Source of the DNA: Lineus longissimus | Lineage: Eukaryota; Nemertea; Pilidiophora; Heteronemertea; Lineidae | DNA: 64,000 bases | NCBI RefSeq assembly: GCF_910592395.1 | Contig: NC_088318.1 | Location: 8,000,349 to 8,064,348, forward strand | Direction of reading: 5' to 3' | In this document: in pieces, positions 30,331-41,932 of the stretch | How the letters are laid out: each line of letters opens with the position of its first letter | Position numbering within the stretch: the stretch's first letter is position 1 | The notes under the pieces: model-generated | Told to the model about the DNA's origin: nothing | Databases searched by the model: none | The model's input: the letters and a program-made list of their open reading frames with translations, nothing else | Translations under genes and position numbers: made by a program

Positions 30331-32980
30331 TAACAAGAGGCCCAAGAGCCCGGCGCTCAGCTGGATGACCTAATAACATAGGACTGATGGTGCAAAGTAG
30401 TAAATATCGGCTTTATACTACTGTTTGAAGGTCAAGAGAACACGTTATACCACTAAAATTTTCAATGCAGAGCTGCCAGCTGGATGAAATATGATTGAAC
30501 TAATCAGCCATGGTATGTAAATATTACAGGAGGCAACGGAAGATATCCCTAGTTCAGTATGTTGTATCGGTAGCTTTACAGAAAAGAAGTGTCAGAGAGG
30601 ATGAGACTTCTCCATGGACAACTGTGGTATGTCCAGGCTGGGTTGTACAGCACAAGGATACAAAATGCTGTCTGTAATTGAGAGGTATCCTGATTTAACA
30701 GAAGTCAAAATAAATAGAAATTACCAGTTTGGGACTAACACCACTGCCTTTTTTTTGTAATAAGGTAGAGATTACAGGAGTCAACAAAATTAATTTCATT
30801 GAGAGAAATTGACCTGTCCTGCAGGTGATTGGAATTTACAATACAAAGGGTCATTTTTCATGACATTGTGCTCTACTGCGTACCCCTAGTGAGTTGATCG
30901 GGAACCAATCTATCCTTGGCGCAGACAGGTTCAAATTGGCTATATCTTGAATAGATTGAATTGCGATGAAAATCTAATGCAATAAAGGAGCAATATCGAA
31001 GAGACAAATTAATCAAACCAATTGTCCACAGACATTACCCTGAAACGGCGTGATGTATGCGTGCATATTATAAAAGTATATCAATTGGTCTGATAGAGAT
31101 GATGAGGCAATGTCAATATGCCTTAGTCAGCAATATGCCCCTTTTTATAAGGAGAAGAAGGAGATCCCAGATAGGCCATTTAAAATGCGTGCTCCTCCTA
31201 CATGTAGCAATGTCTCGGCCAAAAAGGCACTTAGTCGACAGGCAAGCTAGAAGTTCAGCACCGTGAGCAGCTCCTTGGTAAGGCCATGTCAGGTTCCGCG
31301 CGCCTCTTCAGATACATCAAGTATTGAAAGCTGTGGTGAGCACATAAAAAGACCATGGTCACCTTAATTTGAAAATCCCTTCATAATCAAGGACTACCTC
31401 TGACTAAAACAGCACCCATAAACAATAGACCACCAATTTGACCCCAGCTCCTGACTGCGGGAAAACCCAAGTCCAGCAACCAAAAGTACCAAAAATACAT
31501 TTTTGTTTACATTTGAACTGCATACATGCGTTTGTTTACAATTTCATTTCCCGCGAAATCTCGAAAATCAGGTGACCTGCAATCGTGGATTGAAAATAAC
31601 ATTAACCTGGGTTCAGCAGGTCAGCAGGTATACCGGCTGTTCCAATCATCCCCCTACAGCCAGCTGTTTAAAAGGTAATGTTATTCACCCCACAGGGAGT
31701 GCAGGTAATTGATTAAGCCCCTGCATAACTTAACAGCAATGGCTTGGCTTCTGTGAGTGGTAAGGAGAATTGACAGTTTTTTTATGAGAGTAACATTATT
31801 GTGTTGCGTAAAACGTACTTTTTACTCATGTAAGAATCGTTGTACTACTAATAACTTCAACTTATTTTCCGGTTATGATAACACAACACGCATCTTCGTG
31901 ATCATGATCTTTCTCAAACTAACTGAATGACCTAATCGCCTTGGACGCACAACCACATATCAATCCGCCCCGACGATCGACACATCCATTCGATTCGATA
32001 ACACTCGATACAGTTTGATAAATAAACAAAGTTTTCGTGCTTTTAGCTGTCAACATCAATGGCTATAATATACTCCTGCAGAATAGTAGAACTAATAGAA
32101 CTAATTTCCGAAGTTTCCAATAGTTTAAACACAAATCAGAACATCACCCATCAGCTGGACTCAGATCTGCATAAATTACGATAAATAATGAGGTCGTCGC
32201 TTCAATTTCGCAAAGAAAGTTGACTCTATTCGAAGGTTGTTTTGACCAAATTCCGTTGAACTCATCGTTATGAGGGCATTTGAACACATTCTCGTTGATC
32301 TTTTCTGTAAACGTGTGAAGTTTCGTACCAAAATACATTTCCGTAAAGGCTTAAATAAGAAAATTTGTCACTTACAAAATCATCGCTCCGGTAGAAATAA
32401 AAAGGTCACCGCCATTTTCTTGATGATAGTACTCCAGGTAACCTCGACCGCGCAGTGGTCAATTAATCCCAGACGAGCCGTTCATACAGTGGATGCACTG
32501 GCAATACCAGCAGTCCGGTATTCCCTGGTTCGAGGTTTTCATGTCAGTTCGCGGCGGGAAATTTAAAGTGGGGTCATCCGGGGTCAAACAACAGTTTTGC
32601 TCACTACCGCCAACTGGTGATATAAATCGACACTAATCTATTTTATATCAAAACTTCTGTATCATGAAGACCTTTTCAACTTTATTTCAAGCTTTTATCT
32701 GCTGGAATAGAGCGTCAAAAAATTGTTTTTTCATTTACGCATTTTGCCCCGTGGGGAGCTGAATTTGAGTCGAATCGCCCAAATTTTTTTCCGTAAGCAA
32801 CATTTTCTGTGGTGTTTATAAGCAAGACTAGATTTGAAGTGCCTCGGTTGTATGATTACAAAATGCCCAACTTTGTCTACAGATGGCTGGATGGAAGGAT
32901 GGCAGGATGGGTGGAAGGACGGACACCAATCGAATAGCTATTTGACTAGCTCCGCTGACTTTGTCAGCTGAGCTAAAAAT
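30331..32980. mobile_element. Family 2 element, copy C
   Basis: The left end is taacaagaggcccaagagcc with ggcgctcagctgg. The right end is a GGAT/GGAC-rich microsatellite (about 32880-32930), then AGCTCCGCTGACtttGTCAGCTGAGCT and AAAAA. The interior differs from copies A and B but shares a block with copy D: atgagagtaacattattgtg and tactttttactcatg (31784-31845 against 35198-35255). Near 32355-32430 the minus strand has an AAAATGGCGG start-like motif followed by donor TTTT|GTAAGT, suggesting a captured first exon. Confidence 0.65.
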
Positions 32981-33136
32981 GAGTTGAAAAAAAATTTGTG
33001 TTGCTCCTCATTGTTATTTGCTAAAATCTGCAGTATTGGTGATTTGCTCGAACAAGCATTCATGCAGAGTGCTAGTAATAGGCTTTTTCAGATTATTGAT
33101 GATAGGGGTTTGAAGACCACACTGTATAAAAACTTT

Positions 33137-33830
33137 TAAATGAAATGGTCCGGGGAACATGTGCTCACCTGTATCAAAGAACCTCGAAAAGTAGGTAAAA
33201 TTAAAAGGCCAAGGGTCATTCTGCTCACTGGTATTTAGGTAACGACTTAATTGACAATGAGTGTTCCTTGAGATATGACCGAGGAAGACTCTGAGGTACT
33301 ACTAGTATCAAATCAGACTGAACTTAGGCCAACATTACCTTTGGGATAATGTGCAACAAATATGAACTTAATTGTCATTGCAGTTAAGAAACATGCCATA
33401 GTTAAGCTGCCAAACAGCAAATTCACGGCATTTCACCTCTATGACCTTGAAAAGTAGGTCAAATCAAAAACCTGTATAATATGTAATGCATCCTTGCTGG
33501 GAGTACCAACAACAACAACTTTATCGAATACGAATCACTAATGAGCGAGATATCACACTTTCTAGGTTTTCACTTTTTGCCCCCTGCTGTCCAAGTCGAG
33601 AAAAACAGATCAGACCAAGATGCAGTGTCAGAGGTAACCTGACCTAGGGGTCTTGTGTACAGAGTTTTAAGCCCATAACCCAAGCAGTTACGAAACGTGC
33701 CACAGTTATGCTCAAACAGCCAATTTACACCAATTGACCTCTATGACCTTGAAAAATAGGTCAAATCCAAAATCTCTATGATATGTGATGTATCCTGGCT
33801 GGGAGTATCTACCATAACAAGAAAAAGTGT
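33137..33830 (+). repeat. Family 1, two partial units
   Basis: Left ends at about 33139 (aaatgaaatggtccgggg) and about 33202. Two central phrases (near 33430 and 33740) are 300 bp apart. There is no right terminus; the match stops after accataacaag. Confidence 0.65.
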
Positions 33831-34516
33831 TTAAAAAAACACAGGGCGTGGTGTGGACGTGTCAATTTGGCGATGGAAGATATCGTGTAGCGCCAAATGA
33901 ATGCGTTACAAATTGATAGTTTTGGTCCTCAGTTCCTATTCTTTTGGGACCTTCTGTACAAATCCTGTCCCCATGTTATTTTCGTATGTGAAACACCAGC
34001 CTCCCATGTGCAATGGTGAAACATATGTAAAATTGACGTACAATATGGTGTTGGTGAGGTTTTTAAATGATACACCGCTTCTAGGCACGTCAAAACACCT
34101 TTTGCACGAATAACACCGGTTTTTCTGTGGTTGAGATTGGAGTTAACATGATATAATTAAGTAGTGAGAGGTAGCTAAACACTGCAACCCTTCCTATCAT
34201 TAATACATGGCAAGATAATCTTCAGGCAGGCAAAAATGGCTCCTCTCAAATTCCGTAATGCACTAATAAACGGAGCAGTGTATACTGCACAGCCCTGAAC
34301 AAACTCATACACACAGGATGATGACGTGTTAAGTAGAATATCACTAGGTCTGATGACGTACTATGTGATTGTGTTGAGAAAATTTTGCTGGCCAAGAACA
34401 AATGGCGTAAGTAATTCTGTAGTTCATTATCTGTAACTTCAGACTCTCGACTTTTTGCGTGGATGACAGGAACTCTGTATTTCTTATTGTGTCACATGAT
34501 CACAGGCACCAAATTC
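33831..34516. other. No gene seen
   Basis: The frame at 33901-34113 lacks any recognisable motif or splice context. Confidence 0.3.
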
Positions 34517-36186
34517 AACAAGAGGCCCAAGGGCCTGGTGCTCAGCTGAGTTAATATCATTAATATCTTCCCGGTGTTTAGTTCATTATGCATGAAAATG
34601 GCATGCTCCATGGTATTTGATATCCTTTTGCGTTCACTACGGTACCAATGTTTTTGGTTGACATAATTATGCCACTGTTCATTCCTCAATCCTGACCATA
34701 ATTTGGGTGTAATTATCGTATGAAAATATTTACCGAAACATGAAGTTTATGCCATGAATGAGGATACTCATTGTCATAGCCTCGTTTACAAGTACGAAGT
34801 ATTTTCCCGCGAATATTCAAAACTGCTTGGCTCCTTGCCAGTTAAATAACATGTGACTATACACAAAATAGAAAACTTTGATGGAAATTGTAAATCATTT
34901 TTTTATCTATCAGGGGAAACAAGCTGATGATGATCAAATAAATCATTCATGAGAAATCGTTTTGTTGCTGAAGCTTGCATGACGAAGTTAATGCTAAACC
35001 TTTTCTTGTGCTCTACTGCGCCACCGTAGTTTTCTATTTAGACCAGCGATGACGTCATTCCGGTGATTCCCTACGTTGTCCAATGAGCGCTTTTTAAAAT
35101 GTGCCATTTGGTATTGTACAGTATGCAATGTATTTTTTCAGCGCTGCCAGTTGCCGAACAGAATGCCGTAGCTCCCTCAATTTCCAATCAATTTTTATGG
35201 GAGTGACATTATTGTATTGCTTAGAATGTCTACTTTTTACTCATGAAAGAATCGTAGAACTAAAACATAATAGGCGAACAGAATCATGCCGATTCACTGT
35301 ACATACTGTGGGAATTCTCCACTTCAAAATACATCGGCGATGTCATCGCGAACAGAGCATGCACTTCCGATATTGTTTTCACAGAAATGTGGCCAAATTT
35401 TCAAGAACTAATTTCTGAATTAAGTCCCTAAAGACCTTATGACTACCACTGAAACGAACTAGTGATAATATCGCCTACCAGACTACTTTTTAAGCAGAAA
35501 ATTGGGTACTTGAGTGTCATTGAGCTCCAAGATTATTGCACATGGCGTAAACAACATGCCGCCATTTTGTCTCCGCTTCGGTATTTCGTACGCCGCTTAT
35601 AACGCACCTTCTCAATTAAAACCAACATAATAAGGCCTTACATCGTTGATTGAATAGGAACACCACACAAAACACAATAAAGTGGGGGTACAATCGATTA
35701 CGAAGCTGAAGTGAACAGTGATTTATTCCTGGAGCTACTGCTTTTGTTGTGTAGCTGCCATGTTTTGAGAACTGGCAAATAGGAGACTTCATTGATGGCT
35801 GACGTCATCGGGCGGGAATTTGAATCGGCAGAAAAAATTAAAAGGCAGGTAGCGCCCTCTCCTGTTAAAATTTCGAACTTTTTCTCAATAAAATAGATTT
35901 TCAAGAATTTTATCTTAATATTAGAGCATATTTCGACTAATTTTGCTGCTCTTAGGCCGATATAGGCCAGTTTCCTTCATGCACTCTTGCTCGCAGGAAG
36001 TAGGTCGAATGTTTTGAAAGTAAAGTTTGACCAGAAGTATCCAGAAATGCAAAATTGAAGTCCCTAGGTCATACGGTTACAAAATGTGCACCATGGGTTT
36101 AACGGATGGATGGATGGATGGACAGACGGACGCCACTGAACAACTTATTTGAAAAGCTCGGCTGACTTAGTCAGCTGAGCTAAAAA
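34517..36186. mobile_element. Family 2 element, copy D
   Basis: The left end is aacaagaggcccaagggcc with tggtgctcagctgag. The right end is a ggatggatggatgg run then gacagacggacg, then AGCTCGGCTGACttaGTCAGCTGAGCT (12-bp stem, one G-T pair) and AAAAA. No target duplication is visible. The interior shares blocks with copy C. A minus-strand ACAAAATGGCGGCATG motif (about 35555-35570) resembles a captured gene start. Confidence 0.68.
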
Positions 36187-36205
36187 TAGCATCACAAAGC
36201 GAGCA

Positions 36206-37118
36206 TAACCCCTCAGCCTATTAAGGTTGAAGGTGAGATAATGGTGAAGTTGGTTTAGTGGAGTGGCTAGTTGGCATATGGAAATTAAAATTGTGGAAAC
36301 CTATTTTGAGAATGTGAGCGTGGTGGCCATATTGAATTTCGAATCGCACTGATTTCGAAAGGAACCTTCCCCTTACAAAACTGCATTAGGCCTACACCCA
36401 CTAAAAAGCGATTCCATCCTCCAAGCCGTTCTCCTCGAAATTGCCGGAAACCGATTTCAAGCAGGTTGCCCTGGTGACCATATTGAGAATCAGAACAAGC
36501 TGGTTTTCGAAAGAAACCTTCCTCTAATCACTCCAAATGTACATACCAAAAATGAATTTGATCGGACGAACGGTTCTCCTCGAAATTGACGGAAACCGAT
36601 TTCAAGCACGCCGTCCTGGTGGCCATATTGATAATTGGAACAATCCCGTTTTCGAAAGGAACCTCGCTCTACTCACCCTCAACATACATGCCAAAAATGA
36701 ATTTAATCGAACGAACGGTTCTCCTCGAAATTGACGGAAACCGATTTCAAGCACGCCGCCCTGGTGACCATATTGAGAATCAGAACAAGCCGGTTTTGGA
36801 AAGGAACCTTTCTCTAGTCACCCCCAGCGCACATACCAAAAATGAATTTGATCGGACAAACGGTTCTCCTCGAAATTGACGGAAACCAATTTAAAACACG
36901 CCACCCGGGTGGCCATATGGATAATCGGAACAAGCCCGTTTTTCGAAAGGAACTTTTCTCTAGTCACCCCCAATGTACATACCAAAAATTGAATTGATTG
37001 CCAAATATGATATCCTAGAAATCGACAGAAACCACGTAGCAGACGCCCGCCTGCCGGCCCGGACGGACGGCGCACGTGACGACAATACCCCTCTAGCCCA
37101 TTTGAGCTGAGGGGTAAT
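36206..37118. mobile_element. Family 3 element with ~116-bp tandem units
   Basis: The ends are ataacccctcagc and gctgaggggtaat, inverted repeats of about 13 bp. The interior holds about five units of roughly 116 bp with aaaatgaatttgatcgga, ggttctcctcgaaattgac and gccaccctggtgaccatatt. A cggacggacgg run lies about 60 bp from the right end, as in Families 1 and 2. There is no coding content. Confidence 0.65.
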
Positions 37119-37985
37119 GAAACAGCCAGGGGCCATTGTGCTCACTGTATAGATATTTGGTGCTTTGGAATTCATCCAGGTTAAGAATTATTGTACATGT
37201 ATAGTATATAGGTCAAACCAAAGTTGGTATGACATGTGATGTATCATTGCTTGGAGTAAGTACCATAAGAATATCATCAAAAACAAGTCACTAATAAACA
37301 AGATATTGCACTTTTTACCTATTTTAGTTTTGGCCTCCTGGTGGCCAAGTTGAGTACCAGATCGAAATTTGGCGTCCGAGGTAAAATGACGTAGGGAGTA
37401 ATGTGTACCAAATTTCAAGTTCATAGTTTTAGTGGTTAAGAAACGTGCCATAGTTACAATCAAACGAACAATTTACACCATTTGACCTCTGTGACCTTGA
37501 AAAGCAGGTCAGATCAAAAACTCATATGATATGTGATGTATCCTTGCTAGGAGAACCTACCATAAAAATGTTGTTGAAAACAAATCACTAATAAGCGAGA
37601 TATCACACTTTCTAGGTTTTCACTTTTGGCCCTCTGGTGACCAGTTCGAGAATCAGACCGAACTGAAATTCAGGGTCAGAGGTCAGGGGGTCCTTTGTAC
37701 AAAGTCTCAAGTTCATAGCCTTAGGGGTTAACAAACGTTCCACAGTTACGCTCAAATGGCCAATTTAGACCATTTGACCTCTGTGACCTTGACAAGTAGG
37801 TCAAATCAAAAACCTGTATCATATGTGATGTATCCTTGCTAAGAATATCTACCATAAAAGTTTTACCAAAAACTAATCAGTAATAAGCGAGAAATGGCAC
37901 TATTCAAATTTTTGGTTTTGGCCCCCTGGAGGCCAAGTTAAGAATCAGACCGGACCCAAAATCAGAGTCACAGGTCATCTAGTGA
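37117..37985 (+). repeat. Family 1, three units, right end missing
   Basis: The left end (aatgaaacagccaggggcc, ttgtgctcactgta) starts exactly at the end of Family 3. Central phrases near 37482 and 37778 are 296 bp apart. Confidence 0.72.
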
Positions 37986-38381
37986 TAAGAATTTGTGGTT
38001 AATCAATTTGCATGGCAGACCTGCCGATATAGCAAAGAAGACATTGATAGACGGTTGCAGATGCATAACATGTATGATTTTTGAACAGACTAATGTTGCA
38101 CAATATTGTTTCGCCTCGTCTGTGTTGTATCACCAGTTATGTCATGACGCTGAACTACTATTGAAAAGTGACGGTATTATGCACAATCATCTTGACGTGA
38201 CGATATAATGCCGTGCAACGTTAGATAGGCCTATGTCAGATGACAATAATCTGTCATTGAGAGTGGCTGTCACTGACACTGACCTGTGTCGCTGTCACCT
38301 TGCTATGGCTGGAACACAAGAAGACACTATGCGGTATCACAGGCCCCAATAGGGCCTACACATTATGTATAACAAACGACC
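37986..38381. other. No gene seen
   Basis: A 71-codon frame at 37993-38208 has no motif I can name. Confidence 0.3.
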
Positions 38382-38687
38382 TCAGCAGCCACGGGCATTA
38401 AATGCAATTGACATGGTTGGAACAGCTGTTTTTAACAAGTGGCATTTAATATTCAGTTGGATGCAGATATCCGGCTTCATGTGATAATCCGTATCGATAA
38501 AGTGATCACTGCAAAGTTTGGCCGAAGGCCCAGGCTTCCAACACTCCAAACGTTTGCACTTCCGAATCCACAGCTTCCTCCTCTCTCGTTCAACTGGCTT
38601 TGGAAATTCATGAAAATGGGTCCCATCCGTCATTCGATTGTTCTCTGTGCTATCCTTGACACAATTCGGAGCCACACAATACACCAT
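38382..38687 (-). CDS. THAP-domain protein (single exon or first exon)
   Basis: The ATG at 38685-38687 starts MVYCVAPNCVKD, the Cys-x4-Cys start of a THAP zinc finger. HFHEFPKP, an invariant-type Trp in RRKLWIRKCKR, then KLCSDHF (the Cys and His pair) and AVPT at the domain's end follow. The whole C2CH module of about 90 residues is present and uninterrupted; the frame stops a dozen residues later. THAP domains bind DNA and occur in host regulators and in P-element and Kolobok-type transposases. No second domain follows in this frame, so it may be a first exon or a lone relic. Confidence 0.78.
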   Translation of the reverse strand: MVYCVAPNCVKDSTENNRMTDGTHFHEFPKPVERERRKLWIRKCKRLECWKPGPSAKLCSDHFIDTDYHMKPDICIQLNIKCHLLKTAVPTMSIAFNARGC

Positions 38688-39010
38688 AGTGAATGAAACA
38701 CATTACTTCAAGGTGTGCATAATTAATTAAGGCCCTCCTGCTTTTATGATTGCATGACATGTACAGATAACCTGATCTACATCACAACTTTTGCTGAACC
38801 CGCCGCCTGGCTCTAACAAGCCAGTTGCTAGCCTGATTAGGTAATCAAGTTGTCAAACACATAATTGGCTATATCTTCAAAATGGATGGAGCTAATTGCA
38901 TTTGGTTTTCTGTATTGTATAAAGTGTTAGGTACACTTTTGAAATCGTCTTACAGCAGAAAATGGCAAAAAACCTTGAGTTATGGCCTTTAAGGCTCGAA
39001 TAAGGCTTTC
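38688..39010. other. No gene seen
   Basis: Spacer between the THAP exon and Family 2 copy B. Confidence 0.3.
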
Positions 39011-39614
39011 TAACAAGAGGCCAAGGGCCTGGCGCTCAGCTGAGTTGTTGCTGCGTTGTTCGTATATATTACATTACTCGTCAAACTCTACTAAACTAAG
39101 GACTCAAAGCCTAAGGATATTAGCTTCTGGATGTGTAACAGTGAATTACGGTAGACTGGCGCAATCTACTTCAAGCAAGCTCCACCCTTGCAATGTGTGC
39201 GCAAACCTAACCAATATTGGACCATCAATTCTACACACAGCAACATGATTCATCCTCAGCTGTTACCATGATGATGATGATGATGATGATCCTTTTTGCA
39301 AATTGGTCGTCTTCTGTCTTTCTTCCATACTTTAGTGCCACCGGATGTAGTCTGCCCTTGTGGAGGGAGCCTTTCAGCACAGGACACAAGAATCCATGCG
39401 AATTGAATCACATGGAGAGACTAGCCCAATCACCCGCTTTTAGCAGGGTAGAAATGGGTAAATCTCGCAGACTGGACCTTAAACTCTACTGCCGACGTGC
39501 GAGGGCGGTCTGAAAGATGAGTAAGTGGGGTCCACCTAATGCAGAAGGCACCAGTTTCCCTAATTAAAAGGGTAACATTAACAAAATGCTCTGCCCAACT
39601 CTATTATTGCCTAA

Positions 39615-40349
39615 AGGCCTGTGTACACTAGTAAAATATTAGCAACATTTTTACAACATTTCCAGTTGCAACAAATGTTGCAAAAATGTTGCGTAGTGTG
39701 TACAGAGCAAAACGCGTCTTACAACATGTTGTAAAATTGTTGTAAAATTGTTGCAAATTAAGTGCAATGCAATTCTTTGTTGCATGTTGTAAAAATGTTG
39801 CAAACTCTTCAGCCAATCAGAAATAGGATTTGCGTCATGTGATCTACCTGAGGTCATGTGACTTGAACAGGAAGCAGGTATAGCAACTCTCAAGTGAGTG
39901 TCTTGCTTCGTAGGGTGATGAAACCTTTTCTAGAAGTTTCATCCATTCGCAGGAAGTTTTTGTATGACGGCTTGTCAGTCAGCCGCAACTCCTTCAACAG
40001 GCAGTGGTATGCCCCATGATCCACCCTCATTTTGATCCAGGGCCTGGTCCATATTCTCTTTGGTTATTTCGCTGCCTCTTCCGTCTCTCAACAATGACAG
40101 CTAAAATTGCTGCAGAAGCACTCAAAACACATCTTCTCTCCTTGGAATCATCCATTTTCCCTCCAAAATACCTATTTCCCTTTGTTCCCACTAAAAAGTT
40201 TGCAACAATTTACCAACATGTTGTAAAAATGTTGCTAATTTGTTGCAATTTTGTTGCTAGTAAACGCAGGGCCTTGAAGGGCTTGTTGCAAAATTGTTGT
40301 AAAAATGTTGGTAAAATGTTGCTAATATTTTACTAGTGTACACCCTGCT
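39615..40349. mobile_element. Harbinger-like MITE inside copy B
   Basis: Ends aggcctgtgtacactag and, inverted, agcagggtgtacactag, with TAA at 39612-39614 and 40350-40352. It preserves the agggccttgaaggg empty site for the hAT-like element of copy A. Many ttgcaacaattt/aaattgttgcaa phrases give it strong internal symmetry. Confidence 0.68.
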
Positions 40350-40482
40350 TAAGTCAAGTGAAACTCTTAACAAACCTTAGCAGAATGTTGATAGCAAGTA
40401 AAAACTTTAAACAGATAGACTTAATTTTTTTAACCAACTGCCACATGCGGTTTTCTTTATTTAGTCAATTTTGAGGTAAGTA

Positions 40483-41282
40483 TTACAGAATGAAATACTT
40501 GAATACTAGAATTGACTGGCTCTTCTGATGATTGCACTGGTGAACACCGAAGTCGATGGGATGTGCAAAGTCATAGCTCGATCCTCTCTCTTGGTCATCT
40601 GTGATGTGGTCACCAAATATGTTCAAATGCAGCTGCAAATCATTCCTGTCCTGCAAAACATGATGAGGAGATAACATTTTAATTTTGATAGATAGCCAAA
40701 CTAGCCAAGTTTTATATCAAAATACAAGGTCAACAACAACTGATAAGGTGCTAGGGCCGAAAGATCAAGGAAGTTCATTGATATGATTGGGAATACATTG
40801 TGATAAGAGTGATGAATCGGCCCCGTTTGAAGCATTGTGCTATGTACAGTGTGCATGTGTCAGTGTGTATCAGCTATCGCATTTATTGTTTGTTGAAATT
40901 TCAAATCGCCGGAGTCGATCCTCAATTACACTGTTTATGTACATTGGCAACCTTACCCGATGATATCAGAACGATGTTTATTATTGTCTTGTTTATTCAC
41001 ATTAGTTCTGCAATGTGACAAGAGTTATTTGTCGAGTAATCCATGATTTACACTAAGCCGGACTTTGACATCGTTTCTCAGACCAAGCTGCATTTCGCAG
41101 ATCGTTTTTCAACGATCGTCGACGAACTATTTCAAATTAATCACATCCAATTAAACAATCCAAGCCTTCCCAATTTCATCAACATGCAATAGCACAAGCA
41201 GCAAAATATTATCGCCTATGAAATTGTGAATTTAATGAGAACTTACCTCTGAATTGACAGAACGCGATCTATTCCATAGCAT
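40483..41282 (-). CDS. Two-exon mini-gene carried by Family 2 (~67 aa)
   Basis: Exon 1 runs from the ATG at 41280-41282 (context gaccATG) to 41247, ending NSE before GAG|GTAAGT. Exon 2 runs from 40650, after acceptor catgttttgcag, to a TAA at 40483-40485. Both junctions are phase 0. AATAAA lies at 40456-40461. The protein would be 12 plus 55 residues, with LHLNIFGDHITDDQE and SSYDFAHPIDF; I recognise no family. Splice sites, phase and poly(A) signal all agree. The gene sits wholly inside a mobile element, so it was probably captured from the host or evolved there. Confidence 0.45.
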
Positions 41283-41691
41283 GGTCTCCTTACGTCTGAA
41301 CTGCGCAGACTCTGAGACGTGACGTTCGCTGCACGTGTGATTGCACGTGTGATTGCACGTGGGATAACTCGCGCGAAATTTAAAATGCTCTTCTTGGGGG
41401 GTGCTCACTAAATTGCGCCAGTAACACCACCTGGTGAGAAATTCATGAACCACGCCTATTGATAATGAAAGAGAAAGCTTTGCTCTATAAGATTAGATTT
41501 GATTCATGATCCCCCACTTAAATCAGCTGCTGGAAAAGTTTTTGGAAAATTTCGCTCGGTTCCACCTAGTGGCCAAACCGCTCATCCTGCCGGACCCACA
41601 TTTGGTCTATTCAGGAGTCCTGAAGGGTCTTAACACCTCAGAGGGAAAATCTATCGCCTATCCGCCATAGTTTTGAAAGGTGCCTGTTTAA

Positions 41692-41880
41692 CGGACAGAC
41701 AGACAGACAGACAGACAGACCCTCAGACAGACCCTCAGACAGACAGACAGACAGACAAACAGCCAGACCCACAGACAGACCCTCAGACAGACAGACAGAC
41801 AGACAGACCCTCAGACAGACCCTCAGACAGACAGACAGACAGACAGACAGAGAGACAGACAGACAGCTAGACAGACGGAC
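41692..41880 (+). repeat. (GACA)n microsatellite, interrupted
   Basis: Runs of cagacaga separated by ccctcagacagac units, just inside the right end of copy B. The open frames over it on both strands are artefacts. Confidence 0.85.
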
Positions 41881-41932
41881 ATTCATTCTACCATTTACTC
41901 ATATGAATAGCTCAGCTTGTCAGCTGAGCTAA

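Larger units (their letters stand above)
39011..41932. mobile_element. Family 2 element, copy B
   Basis: It is nearly identical to copy A through its length but lacks the hAT-like insertion. It has the same left palindrome, (ATG)n run, inner MITE, mini-gene and right hairpin. Its GACA-type microsatellite is longer and irregular (41692-41880, with CCCTCAGACAGAC interruptions). The flanks (ggctttc|taacaag and aaaaa|tgttc) differ from those of copy A. Confidence 0.75.
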
